Of a stretch of DNA of 64,000 nucleotides, positions 54,554 to 64,000 are shown piece by piece. Position 1 is the stretch's first letter. Every line of letters begins with the position of its first letter. Position numbers and translations under genes: made by a program. The DNA is from Phymatolithon calcareum (lineage: Eukaryota > Rhodophyta > Florideophyceae > Hapalidiales), in assembly GCA_977006965.1 (NCBI GenBank), contig OZ345355.1, forward strand, positions 124,001-188,000, given 5' to 3'. The notes under the pieces were generated by a model, which saw only the letters and a program-made list of their open reading frames with translations, made no database searches and was not told where the DNA came from.

Positions 54554-55241
54554 TTTTTTTCTTTTTTTTTCCTTTCAAGTTTATTTAAAAGCCCCACAGA
54601 CTTCCGAAGATATGGGCAAGGCTTCCTCTGGTGCTACCTACCTTTGTGTAGCTCACAAAACGTCCACTAGAATCGCAGACGGGAAAACTTAGGACTCAAA
54701 GTAGTCCTATCTCAGTCCTCTACGGGATTGTTGGTGCTTGGACTCGACCACTTTTTGGCTTGCATTCTGCGGATTAATACAGGCCTTCTTCGTTCTCCAT
54801 GCGTTCTATGAGTGTCTTGCTAAATAGTAAGAGCCCATCTAGCGCCTTTTCTGTTTCCAGTCGTTTTTCTCCTTCGAGTTCGTACCCTGCTAGCGTGCAT
54901 TCAAGGGTCTCCATATGCTCTCTGGCTCTGGTGCCGAATTCTTCAGTCATACTTGTTGTTGACACCTGTGGGAATCTGCCACAGGCATACTGCAGTGCGA
55001 GTTGTCTGTGCTTCACCTTGGGGAACTTGAGGATTGCTGGCAATTCTCTTGTTTTGTCGTATGGTATCTTTCTTTTCCGCTTCGATTCTAGGCGGTCTCC
55101 TTCCATTTCCAGAAATTTCGATCGAAGTGCTTGCGACGATTCGTTTGCTTGGATATGCTTTACCGCTTCACCGAACGGCTCTCTGGTCTCCATCGCGGCG
55201 ATATCTTTCTTCGTGTACTGCCATTCATCGTTGTTTCTTCT
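54554..55241 (-). mobile_element. RP1 retroposon with poly(A) and 14-bp TSD
   Basis: 688 bp flanked by tgtgcatcagtatt (54540-54553 and 55242-55255). It ends on the minus strand with ggggctttTaaataaac and a long A-rich tail, the hallmark of target-primed reverse transcription. The frame is open from the 5' junction without its own start, so the copy is 5'-truncated. This is the best-preserved RP1 copy in the window. Confidence 0.9.
54774..55193 (-). CDS. RP1 element protein, C-terminal 139 residues
   Basis: First in-frame ATG at 55193, although the frame is open further upstream to the insertion junction, so the true protein is longer. It has a basic motif KRKRKIPYDKTRELPAILKF, then a helical Glu/Leu-rich region ending LLLFSKTLIERMENEEGLY. 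No recognised domain; it does not match the LINE RT tail at 62.3 kb. Its conserved stop position and 3' UTR in several copies show that it terminates the element's last ORF. Probably not expressed as a host gene. Confidence 0.6.
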   Translation of the reverse strand: METREPFGEAVKHIQANESSQALRSKFLEMEGDRLESKRKRKIPYDKTRELPAILKFPKVKHRQLALQYACGRFPQVSTTSMTEEFGTRAREHMETLECTLAGYELEGEKRLETEKALDGLLLFSKTLIERMENEEGLY

Positions 55242-55291
55242 TGTGCATCAGTATTGTAAGCTGCCATTTTTTGGAATCAAAGTCTAGATCC

Positions 55292-55467
55292 TTTTTTTAA
55301 TAATTCAAGTTTTTTAAAAACCCCACAGACTTACGAAGATATGCGCAAGGCTTCCTCTGATGCTACATACCTTTGCGCAGCTCACGAAACGCCCACCAGA
55401 CTGGCGGACGGGAAAACTTAGAATTCAAAGCAATCCTATCTCAGCCCTCTACGGGGTTGTTGGTGCC
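55292..55467 (-). mobile_element. RP1 retroposon, 176-bp truncated copy
   Basis: Flanked by the perfect 12-bp duplication aagtctagatcc (55280-55291 and 55468-55479). It contains only the 3' UTR and tail (gtggggtttttaaaaaac then gaattattaaaaaaa). It inserted into the CCHC/TIR-related sequence. Confidence 0.9.
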
Positions 55468-55479
55468 AAGTCTAGATCC

Positions 55480-56488
55480 CGTTTCACCCGGCACTCCAGC
55501 AACTGCTCTCTATGCGTTAGTAATATTTTTTGCCCGCGCTCCGATCTCTGCTTTAGCTCTTCGTCGCAAGTAGCATCTCCGTCATCACAGGCGTTGAAGT
55601 CCATGATCATGGTCTGAGCCGTATTGTGGACTTGTTTTCGCTTCGCCTCGACAAGGTTTTGGATGTTGGGCCTACAGCTTGTCTGCGAGAAGTGGCCGGT
55701 GTGTTTGCACTAGTAGCAATGACGGGCTCTCATTTCGGACGGTGTGTAGTGCTTCTTGCGCTTCCGGCCCCGGCTTAGGATCCGCCAGGGAGCGCCAGTT
55801 CATGACGGAGATACTCGCGCGGCGAGCGTATCAATAAAAGTAGATCAAAATTAGAATTAGACTCGGCCGAAGTGTCGGAACTGCTTCCGTTCCACAACGT
55901 AACTCGCACGAGCTGTGCGTGGCACTTCATTTGGAAGAACATGCTCTCCGCGGGCTTCAAGCACAGCGATCCAGATCGTGCCGTACTATAGTCGGTAGTC
56001 TATTCCAGAACTGAGCATTACGCGTATCAGCTGCGAAAGCAGCGCACGAGCCGCTAGGAACGTGATTCTTGGAGCGCATGCGCACGTGTGGAATGTTCTT
56101 CTTCCTTCGTCGTGGGCTCCTTGGCCCGGGTTTCGTGAACTCTCGCAGCTCTGAGCAGACCAGCAGTATTCTTGCAAGGTGCATGCAGAACTAATCTGCA
56201 ACTTTTTGGCCTCTGTAATCGGGCGCATGTCTGTCGATCGTTTCAGACGGACCCGCGCTCATCAGATGATGACGGAGGGAAAGCTCCTCATGCGTTACAG
56301 CTACGAGAAGCACCAGGAAAGTCATCGGAGCGGGGAAGCGATATGTGGAGCCGAGGTCATCCAAAGTGGCACGATAAGCTGTGTTATTCGCTGTGAAGTC
56401 AGCGTTTTGAGTTCAGCTAATCAAGAGAATACTAGGAGGTCTATTCAGCGAAGTTGCCCTACTTATTTGACCATTTAGCGAATTTCCT
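55480..56488 (-). mobile_element. Diverged copy of the TIR/CCHC element
   Basis: The left half is homologous to 37.41-37.75 kb (shared Lys/Arg-rich tail NLVEAKRK and zinc knuckle, here with the canonical His but one Cys codon next to a stop). The right end at 56471-56488 reads ccatttagcgaatttcct, the inner 18 bp of the 37-kb element's TIR. The left TIR is not found. Coding frames are broken. The 56.17-56.48-kb part has a plus frame of 99 codons without recognisable features. Confidence 0.5.
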
Positions 56489-56549
56489 TGAAAAAGTTCC
56501 CACCTTAAGACTCTGGGGCAACGTTGCCCGCGCCGTGCTACCATTGCGT

Positions 56550-56665
56550 AAGAAGAAGAAAAGTAGATTTTTATTTAAAAGTTTTGAATGCATCTGCTGA
56601 TGTCTGGAGCAAATTTTCGAGCGGCAAGAAAATTCTGTTGGATTCTATCCGAGGATGAGTTGAAG
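56550..56665 (-). mobile_element. Retroposon tail, family RP3
   Basis: Second copy of the tail at 43275-43395. The minus strand encodes NSSSDRIQQNFLAARKF and a stop 11 residues later, then aaataaaaatctacttttc. It lies about 35 bp from the end of beta-helix gene F. Confidence 0.45.
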
Positions 56666-56697
56666 ACCATGAGCAGAAGCTGCAGCTTAGCTTTTCT

Positions 56698-57781
56698 TTA
56701 CTCACAACCGATGTCTGATCCTGAGATGATGGAATTTTGAATGTCTATGCAGCTCCTGTTTAAACCGCCTTTGCGCTCCACGACAGTCACCCCACTGAGC
56801 CACACATCTTTAGCGTCGTAGACGCATACGCCACTGTATCGTTGATTGACGATCCGTATTCCCTCCAATCGCACCCATCGCGGGAGAGACATTTCCTCTG
56901 AAGCGCCTATGGTGAGACCACAACCAGTGTATGTGGAAACTCCTGAATCCGAGATCGTTCCGCCCTGTACCAAGGTGAACTTTCCACCTTCGATGTGCAT
57001 ACCGCTCGTTGTGTTTGTGCGCAAAATGGATGAGAAGGAAGTGCGAGACAACAGGAGTGGATGGCTCCCGCATGAGACTGCAATACATTCTTCAATAGCA
57101 ACCATAACTGAGGGCTGAGTGCGTGTGCCACGAATGACAACTATACGAAGAAGAATCTCAATAAGAACAGTTGTGAGTTAGTTGGACCAGCATCGGTTGT
57201 GTAAATGATAGGGAACGCCAATTTAGTAACGTACATCCGTGAATAAGGCTGTTTCGCACGGCGATATTGCGGATCCACGTATACTTGACACGCTCCATAT
57301 ATACACCATGTCGCCCATGGCGGTCCTGCGGGCTTCGTCCCTGTCCGAATCGGTTTCCGTCAATGGAGAAATTATACAGAGAGACCCATTCCGATTCTGA
57401 AGAATGCACTGCACCCTCTTCTGGATAGAACGGATGAGAGTTGTTGAGGACTCTTAACACAGTCTTGTGCATACCGGCACCGATAATACACGTTCGGGAC
57501 GGAACTTTGACGGCTCCACCGATGGGATAGATACCGGTGTCAAGAAGCACAGCCCCACCGCCACGCGAGGAAAGAAGCTTGAGGGCAGCGGTGATCAGCG
57601 GCTCGTAATCTGATCGATTGGTTTTCAACGAGACATGAAATTCGTTTTGCTTGCAGAAACGCCAGTTTTTATCGACATCCCAGGAGTATCCCTGAGAGAA
57701 TGCCATCCATCCCCATCCATGTGCGTTATTGGCGTCGCAGGTTGACACAATTTCCAGAAGAACAGCGATAATAATCAACAT
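56698..57781 (-). CDS. Secreted right-handed beta-helix protein F, short form
   Basis: Exons 57781-57235 and 57140-56698 around a 94-nt phase-1 intron (GTACGT...TATAG) give 329 aa, the shortest paralog. A TATATAG box at 57862-57871 places transcription start near 57840, so the ORF's first ATG (57847) would be untranscribed and the ATG at 57781 (signal peptide MLIIIAVLLEIVSTCDA) is preferred. Shares GGGAVLLDTGIYPI, PSRTCIIGAGMHKTVL and HGRHGVYMERVKYTW with D. Like D it ends just after the last rung (DIGCE) and lacks the eight-Cys module. D and F therefore form a subfamily. Probably secreted; activity unknown. Confidence 0.85.
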
Positions 57782-57861
57782 TGCCGATTTCTTCTCTGTC
57801 GAGAGACGTTGCTGTATAGTAGGGACTTGTTCTAGTGACAACCGCATATCGGAGAGGCTGG

Positions 57862-57871
57862 TCTATATAGC
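57862..57871 (-). promoter_or_regulatory. TATA box of beta-helix gene F
   Basis: The minus strand reads gctatataga, about 85 bp upstream of the ATG at 57781. Confidence 0.55.
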
Positions 57872-57879
57872 TCTTCGAA

Positions 57880-59713
57880 TTGGTTATTGCAGGGAAAAAC
57901 CGAAAGGAACACATGTGCGAGAAGAGATACGAGATCAGAAGAGAATAGGTTCATTTCCCTAGTATCGAGGTCGTACTAAAAACCCTGTTATACACCAATG
58001 GTGCTTTCTGTTTGATCACAGTTGAATTTAGAATACTGTACTGTACTGTACTGCACTGCACTGAGTACAGTGCAGTACAGACCTCTTTGTGCAGTGTACA
58101 CTACAAAGAATATTCTAACCATGCTGTGGTCTAAGTGCAGAGAATTCTGCTAGAGTTGTTACAACTATCTGTTCGGGTGCAGTACTCGCCCGTCTTCCCA
58201 CATTTATCAGATTCTTACGCGACCTCATCGTGTGCTGTTCAAACCCTACATACTTTGTCCTGTGCTTTTTCATTGTACGTTTGCCACATAACAAATGATC
58301 CGCATCGATTCCGATGATTAGCTCTTCAGTAAAGAGCTTTCAAAACAGATGGCAGTCGAGTCGGTGGGCGGTTATGTTTCTTCAGGGGACATCGCACGAT
58401 TTTAGAAAGGGCATTTTCTACACATTAGGGTTTTTTTCTAGGCAGACTTTTCATTGTTCAGAACCAAACCCAAGGCCTTTGTCGCAGATATGTAACTCGA
58501 GACGACACGACGTTCTTTTGGCCGGACCTCTCTCATTGAGAAAGATGCGTCTGAATGTGGAGTTAAATGAATTAGTAAATATTTCTGTTTACAGCAGCGA
58601 GCTTGGCATTGCTCTACGCACATGTTATGCCCGTGTTATGGACCATCGATCAAAAATGTGCGTATGTGCTTGTCCTGCAGCACAGATATTTGCATTCTCT
58701 AATATTCCGCAAGCCAGAAGGACTTGTGATGACTCAGAATTGAATAGAGAAAGAATGGTCTACCGCACCAAGCAGTGAGGATGAAAAAAAGCAGGCACAG
58801 AATTCTCTGCGCAAGATGGTTTGTAGGTCATTTTCCAAGAAATCCGCCGAAGTTAATAGAAAAAATGGGCAGTAAAGGAGCATGGGCAGTTAGAATACTG
58901 AAGAGCATCCTGAGAAAGCCAACATGGACCCCTGCAGAGGAGACCAACGTGGCCCGAGCCATCGACGCGATGCTAAGTAATTCTGATTAAGGAACTGAAA
59001 TTTCGAGTGTCGTAGAATGCTAAGAAAGGTGCTGACTTTTCTCACGTTGGGACACATGGTGCCTTGTAAATAAATCCACTTAATTACGAATTGAATGGAG
59101 AATTAATGAACTATTCAATTCTGCATCATTGTAACTTGTGGTGCATGTACCTCTGATAGCAAAATATTTCTACCAATTTGTTCACAGACATTTCCATCCT
59201 GAATTGCGACCTTCCTAGCAAGTGCAGCTTATTTATTTGCTCAACAGTTCTGCAACGTTTGAATGTCATTCGCGTTTCCGTTGCTCAGATATGGGGCCTG
59301 AAACGAATGGATATCTGCTTATAGTTCACTGAAAGTCTAACTTAAATTTTGGCAGTCAGTTCACTACCTTGTCGTCTGTGCTCTACGACTGCAGCCGAGC
59401 TTATTTTGCAAACATCTATGGAAAAGGATGCATTTTAAGACCTGGGGTATCGTTGAAGCCTTGGGCTTTTTATCCCAATTTTCCTTTCCAAACTCAGGTA
59501 CATGTTGCAGATCGGGAAAGGAGAACTTCAAAAAGGCGTTATCTGTGTGCTATGTATCTTTCCGTAACGTGATGTAACAAAATCTGTGCACCAGAGACCC
59601 ATTCAACTTTCCGCGTCTCTCGACGGGACTTCTCTGAATAAAACAAGGGAGCGGTGCACTGAGTCTTGGATCAGGAAGGATAGCCCAACTAAGCTAAACT
59701 CCGCATACACCGC
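57880..59713. other. Intergenic, one small unrecognised ORF
   Basis: Near 58036-58082 there is a stack of tactg/cactg units that can fold on itself (ctgtactgcactg against cagtgcagtacag). A 71-codon plus frame (58775-58990) ends with a Trp/Arg-containing helical-looking segment (TWTPAEETNVARAIDAML) and is followed by an AATAAA-like sequence at 59070. It might be a small gene but nothing identifies it. Confidence 0.4.
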
Positions 59714-59720
59714 TATAAGA
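59713..59720 (+). promoter_or_regulatory. TATA-like box of His-rich gene
   Basis: ctataaga, about 50 bp upstream of the ATG at 59768. Confidence 0.4.
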
Positions 59721-59767
59721 CTTTGCTATTATCTTTCTCACCACAACGCTTATGCTTCGCATTCGAC

Positions 59768-60319
59768 ATGCGCCTTCAAATGTTTGCACAGCTTCTTGTC
59801 GCTACCCTCGTTCAGTTCGCGGGAAGCGTTGTTGTGCTCGGACGCTATGGTGCGGAAACCGGCATTCAAAATGCACATGCTTCGCGCCCCTTCGCTCATC
59901 AGCACGACTTAGGCTTCGCCCCGCGTTCTAGTGTACACGCAAGCACATACCACGTTTCGCAGCGCTATCGCCATCGCCTTCATCGACAGGAACGCAACCA
60001 CATGAGTCATCACCACCACGTGGAGTATAATCTCTCGCACTTAGGCGTTGGAAGTGGTCGTCATCAAGCTTATCGCCAAGATCGCCATCGAAGAAATAAT
60101 ATTCACCACATGGAAGAGAGCCGTCAGGCGAGACCGAAAAATCACCGACATGTAGATGCGAGACCGGCAAAGACACCGCCACCTAACACTTGCAACGCAG
60201 CGTATCCACATTCGCACAATGGACCTTGTGCTTGCACAAACGGCTTGGACAAGAAAAAGTGCATTGACACGGCGTCCTTCGAAGAAGAGAGGACGCTCAA
60301 CAGAAAAAAATGGTGGTGA
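59768..60319 (+). CDS. Small secreted His-rich protein
   Basis: 183 aa from the ATG at 59768, which opens a good signal peptide (MRLQMFAQLLVATLVQFAGSVVVLG). The open frame starts 15 codons earlier, but that ATG is only a few bases from the TATA-like box. The mature part is very rich in His, Arg, Gln and Asn (for example SHHHHVEYNLSHLG), suggesting divalent-metal binding. The C-terminus has a Cys cluster (C-x9/10-C-x-C-x7/8-C region within NTCNAAYPHSHNGPCACTNG). No family recognised. The stop codon lies in a tggtggtgagaaatgtaag context with possible splice donors, so a further exon cannot be excluded. Confidence 0.55.
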   Translation: MRLQMFAQLLVATLVQFAGSVVVLGRYGAETGIQNAHASRPFAHQHDLGFAPRSSVHASTYHVSQRYRHRLHRQERNHMSHHHHVEYNLSHLGVGSGRHQAYRQDRHRRNNIHHMEESRQARPKNHRHVDARPAKTPPPNTCNAAYPHSHNGPCACTNGLDKKKCIDTASFEEERTLNRKKWW

Positions 60320-60368
60320 GAAATGTAAGGGACTTTTCTTTCTTTCTTTTACTGCGGGATTTCTCGAA

Positions 60369-60432
60369 GCTGATGGCACAACTCCGCATCCTTACGGCTC
60401 TAGTAGACCTTAGCAGGTACGAGTGGTACGTA
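60369..60432 (+). repeat. Direct repeat, copy 1
   Basis: agctgatggcacaactccgc and following bases match 60881-60944 (about 58 of 64 positions by eye). Both encode LM-QLRILTALVDL-RYEWY in one plus frame. Substitutions (g/a, c/t) are mainly conservative at protein level, which hints at former coding use. Confidence 0.75.
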
Positions 60433-60880
60433 AGGGACTTTCGTACTCGTAAGCAGAATATAGGGTTACAAGTAGAGACTTCTAGTCTATAGAATGAAAA
60501 ACAATTGTAGGGTATTCGAAGTTAACTGCAATGCCATTCAGTACAAAATATTCATTGGCCAAACATGAGCGAACTCAGTGGAAGCTGATGCTCTTTGGTT
60601 CATTTGATTTGAGTAGATATAATTTGGAACTACACCTTGAAACCCTCTTTTCTTGAAGGTCTTCTGATGCGCCCATCAATGTCGAAAGAGATAATATTAT
60701 TAGTAAAGTACGGCGTTGGGCGCTTCAGAAGGAAAATTGCATGCGAACGATATTGAGAAGCACCGAAAGCAAATAGTTCCCCACCTCTCGTAGTGGTAAA
60801 ACTGCCTCCCCGCACCTCGGCGAACGTTTCGGTATGATCCAGGCAGAAATGTTGAGGTCGCCGCTTCGAGTACTGTCACA

Positions 60881-60944
60881 AGCTGATGGAACAACTCCGC
60901 ATCCTTACGGCTCTAGTAGATCTTAACAGATACGAGTGGTACTT
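60881..60944 (+). repeat. Direct repeat, copy 2
   Basis: Partner of 60369-60432. It is followed by a continuous plus frame to 61263 (about 125 codons) with no known domain. Confidence 0.75.
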
Positions 60945-61638
60945 GATGTCGCAACAGCTGTCCAAGCTGCTCAAGGTGCAGACCATGGTCCAGCTTAACA
61001 TCCATAACGCTACGCAGCCAATTTTCATTCGCCGTCCTTCAAAGGGATGCCCGGGTTGGAAACCATTTAGGACGTTCACGGTAGCTAATCATCTCTCTGC
61101 CTTCTTTCATTTCCTTCTGTCTTCTCTCCCGGCTTCCTTGAGCGTTGCGGCACACCACACAGGGCGGAATCCATGGACTACCATACTACCAGAAGGTGAT
61201 AGTCTTCTCCCATGGGGAGGCCGGATCACAGCTCTTGTCATTTCAATAAAGCCTTCAATATAGCGGGGAAAAATTCCTGACTAAACTCTTGGCACAGGTG
61301 CACGGGTAGCCGGACCTGTTACCAGGCGGGCGCGTTCGCGATAGCGCCAGCTATTTCCGACGGAATTACCGTCAGAAGAGTCGCGTTGCGCAGCATTACT
61401 GCTGCGGCCACTTGCGCCGGAATCTTGTCCTTTGTCGCTTATAGTTCGTTCGGTCCGATCAGGCCCTCTCCAACTCCCTTCTCTCCCCACCTTCATTTAC
61501 TCAGAGGAAGAAACTAACCATCTTATGTACTAAAACCTACGCGAAAGACAGCGATGCCTAGTACGAACACCTTGCCTATCGCGATCGTACAGTCGCGAAA
61601 GGAAAAAGCGCAGCCAGCGACAGAACAGCGGGCACGAC
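60945..61638. other. Unassigned sequence
   Basis: Contains the 3' part of the unrecognised plus frame 60886-61263 followed by an AATAAA at 61248, and a minus frame 61281-61496 (Ser/Arg/Gly-rich, gag-leader-like composition). Neither is claimed as a gene. Confidence 0.35.
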
Positions 61639-61650
61639 ATACAGAATGCC

Positions 61651-61851
61651 GGTTCGACAGGCTGGATTAGTACTGAGGTGGGGATCACTCGGGAATCCCC
61701 AGTGTCCTTCGTTGATGGAGAAGAGTGAAGCAATTGTGAGTTGGGAACGTAATTGTTACACAGAGAAGTTACTGAGACCCAAGCTGCTCTGTTGTCGGTA
61801 AATCTGGCATTGAGAGCTTGTAAAATAAAAACATAAGATTCCCCCCCCCCA
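61651..61851 (+). mobile_element. RP2 retroposon, truncated copy
   Basis: 201 bp flanked by a perfect 12-bp duplication atacagaatgcc (61639-61650 and 61852-61863). It matches the 3' part of the RP2 copy at 49519-50027, including SEAIVSWERNC-like coding and the end gtaaaataaaaacataaga, then a run of C. The two copies are in opposite orientations. Confidence 0.85.
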
Positions 61852-62272
61852 ATACAGAATGCCTCCAACCGGACATTCGCCTCCTCAGCGATCCGTTCTA
61901 TCTTGCTTTTACTGTCAATAAAAGAAAATTGTAATCGCTCTAGCAGGAGATTCAGCGAACGGGATAGCCCGTACAGTTGCTAAGGTTCTAGAAAGGGCGA
62001 TATTGGCGTTTGAATTCGCATCGCGAACAAATGAGTTGATGGTGCAGTGGTTATCGTCTATAGAGTTGTTTTTTCCCTACCAGTGTGGCTTGTCTTGGGC
62101 AACGAAGACGTATGGCTCTTGTTTTGCACTACGCCAATTATTGAGTCAACGGTCAGAAAAGACCAGGAGACAAAGGGACCGAAAGAGCACAAAAAACGGA
62201 GGAAAGAGAGACAAACTGCCCAAAGTCTGTGTTTTCTCAACTTACTTTGGACTACTGGGTTTGGATTCTCGT

Positions 62273-63540
62273 TCATATCCACGGCGATTTTGCGTTTTTT
62301 GGCCCTCTCCGTTGCGCTCCATGCGCAACAGGTTCGCAGTTTCTCCTTCTTGTGTGTGACCTTTCCTTCCACGGCCCTGGGACGTTCAACAGTTCGTGCT
62401 CTTCGAGGTATCGAATATCGCTCTGTGCCTTTGCTAGGTCCTCATCCTTGCCCTCGTAGTTGTTGCTTCTCTCCAGGTTCCATTTTGCATTCAGGAGTCG
62501 CAGCGCAAAGTGCTCTCCTAATATCTTGAGCCTCAGCTCTGGTGGTGTGGTTCTGCATAGCGTTCGCGTTCGATCATTATTCCGCTTAGCAAAATGGCCA
62601 AATATTAGAGAGTAGAACAGTCCTTCTACTTGATCCACATGCGCTTGAATGGACTTCGACCACGGCGTCAGGTGCAGTGCGTATTCCCATCGGCATTGGA
62701 TCAGGGCCTTATATATGGATATGCATTTTGTTGTCGTCAGTCCTTTAGCTGTGATGCCAATGTCCCGGAGGGCGAGGAGTATACCTTTCGCTTTAGAAAG
62801 GCGTTTCAGGGTGGCGTGGTCGGTTACGCATGTATTGTCGATCGTTGTATCGAGGTATTCCAGTCGGCGGGTTTCGTGGAGCTCGGACCCTGCAAGTCTG
62901 AATTTTCGCTGGAACAGGCCCGGATATATTCGAACTTCGCTTTTTCCTTTTTTGGTGTTCCACGACATGCCATTCTCTCTTGCCCAGCTTGTCGCCGCAT
63001 CTAGCAGCCACTGCATGCCATCCGAGTTTTTAGCTTGTAGCTGTACGTCGTCTGTGAGCAGTATTGCCGAGTAGGTTGATAAGCGCGGAGACACTCCGGC
63101 GACTTTCAAGGCGAAGGTGTCCATGAACATGTTGTAAAGACATGGACTCAAGGGAGAGCCCTGGGGGACTCCGCGATCGATCAGGAACCACTGCTTTTCC
63201 TCGTCTTCGGCTGTAGTGATCCACGGCGGCTTCAGTAGGTACTTGACCACCTCTGCGATATCTTTGGATAGGCATGACTCGACTCTGCGTTGGAGGATAT
63301 CTCGTGGGACGCGGTCATATGTGGAAAACAAGTCGAGGACCGCGACAAATCGGTGGCCTCGCCTCATAGTACTCGTCGCTCTTAGGATCGCGAGTTCTGT
63401 CACTTTGTTCTTCTGGAAGCCCAGCTGGAATTGGTGGAATTTGTAGCGTTGGCGTATCGCAAAGTCCATCGCGGAGTCAATAATCTTTCGCACTTGGCTG
63501 AGAAGCGAAATTGGGCGGTAGTTCCCTGGGATGTGGGCTA
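62273..63540 (-). pseudogene. LINE-type reverse transcriptase, degraded
   Basis: 406-codon frame (to 63493), open a further 15 codons upstream through IPGNYRPISLLS, a classic non-LTR RT block, until a stop at about 63541. Downstream motifs: FQKNKVTELAIL, VLDLFSTYDRVPRDIL (the usual aspartate of the catalytic A block is present), VPQGSPLSPCLYNMF, and LLTDDVQL where F/Y-A-D-D is normal, so the active-site box is altered. The thumb-like region and a C-terminal segment follow. The upstream part of the ORF continues in another frame (63544-63810), so at least one frameshift or stop interrupts it. Element 5' end lies beyond the window. Confidence 0.85.
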
Positions 63541-63543
63541 GTG

Positions 63544-63810
63544 CTATTCAAGCGGACTGGTACAAACCTGTTTACAGGACCTAAGGGGTGTTTCAAGGAG
63601 TGCCGCAGTCAACCAAAAGTACCGAAAAACAGCGAATTGGCCGATTGCGATATTTTCGAAAGCTCTTGCGCTTTCTCGCCAAGGGCGGCTTCGGTATCGT
63701 GCAAGGTCGGCACTCCAGTAATCGTGCGCCTTTTCGAGAGATTGTCGCCAAGACTGGTCTTCTAGCAAAAATTCGTCAATATTAAGAAATTCCTCATACT
63801 CGGCAGCCAT
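63544..63810 (-). pseudogene. Upstream part of LINE ORF, other frame
   Basis: 88-codon frame directly preceding the RT in the correct order, with a helical, Trp/Arg-rich composition seen in the region between endonuclease and RT of LINE ORF2. The link to the RT is inferred from position and strand, not from a recognised domain. The remaining 190 bp to the window end are not interpretable. Confidence 0.45.
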
Positions 63811-64000
63811 CGCAGATACTTTCTTGTACCTTCAAGCAAATCATATATTCTGCCCTGAACCGTTCGGAGCATTAGATGGCGGCTTCTTAGCATGTCTATC
63901 ACGGTCTTGTCGAGTCCCTCCCGCACAGAGACACATCAAATGGAAACTCGATTTCAGACGTGAGCGTGAGAGTCCTCCACTCGAGGGCATGTAAAACACC

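Overview
The window is nuclear DNA from a eukaryote. It shows TATA-box promoters well upstream of start codons, single short GT-AG introns, secreted proteins with signal peptides, Ty1/copia LTR retrotransposons, non-LTR retroposons with target-site duplications, and long gene-free stretches. My best guess is a multicellular red alga (florideophyte, Chondrus-like): genes are intron-poor, repeats are abundant, and secreted right-handed beta-helix proteins and a GT2 polysaccharide synthase are present. This assignment is inference; no rRNA, tRNA or organellar marker is visible to confirm it.

Layout. 0-5 kb: a 3' remnant of an LTR element with an unrecognised ORF, then an EF-hand protein gene (minus) with a tandem-repeat array upstream. 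6.1-15.1 kb: one Ty1/copia element (LTRs 348/347 bp, 5-bp TSD ctgat) on the minus strand, with decayed gag/protease, an intact 835-aa integrase-RT-RNase H frame, an AT-rich insert and an unusual GC-rich cargo between pol and the 3' LTR. 15.8-19.1 kb: a second, internally deleted copia element with LTRs identical at 407 of 408 positions. 20.7-22.4 kb: first beta-helix gene. 22.4-29.8 kb: gene desert with perfect hairpins. 29.8-31.4 kb: intronless GT2 synthase. 31.4-39.6 kb: microsatellites, hairpins and a TIR element with TTAA flanks. 39.6-57.9 kb: five more beta-helix genes, all minus strand, separated by nested retroposons. 59.8-60.3 kb: small secreted His-rich protein gene. 61.6-64 kb: a truncated retroposon and a degraded LINE reverse transcriptase that runs off the window.

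How it fits together. The six beta-helix genes are paralogs. All are secreted and each has one phase-1 intron at the same place. Four carry an identical C-terminal eight-cysteine module and two lack it. With the membrane GT2 synthase they suggest, by inference only, a neighbourhood devoted to cell-wall or matrix polysaccharide. The mobile DNA between them is young enough that many target-site duplications can be read by eye, so the order of several nested insertions can be reconstructed.
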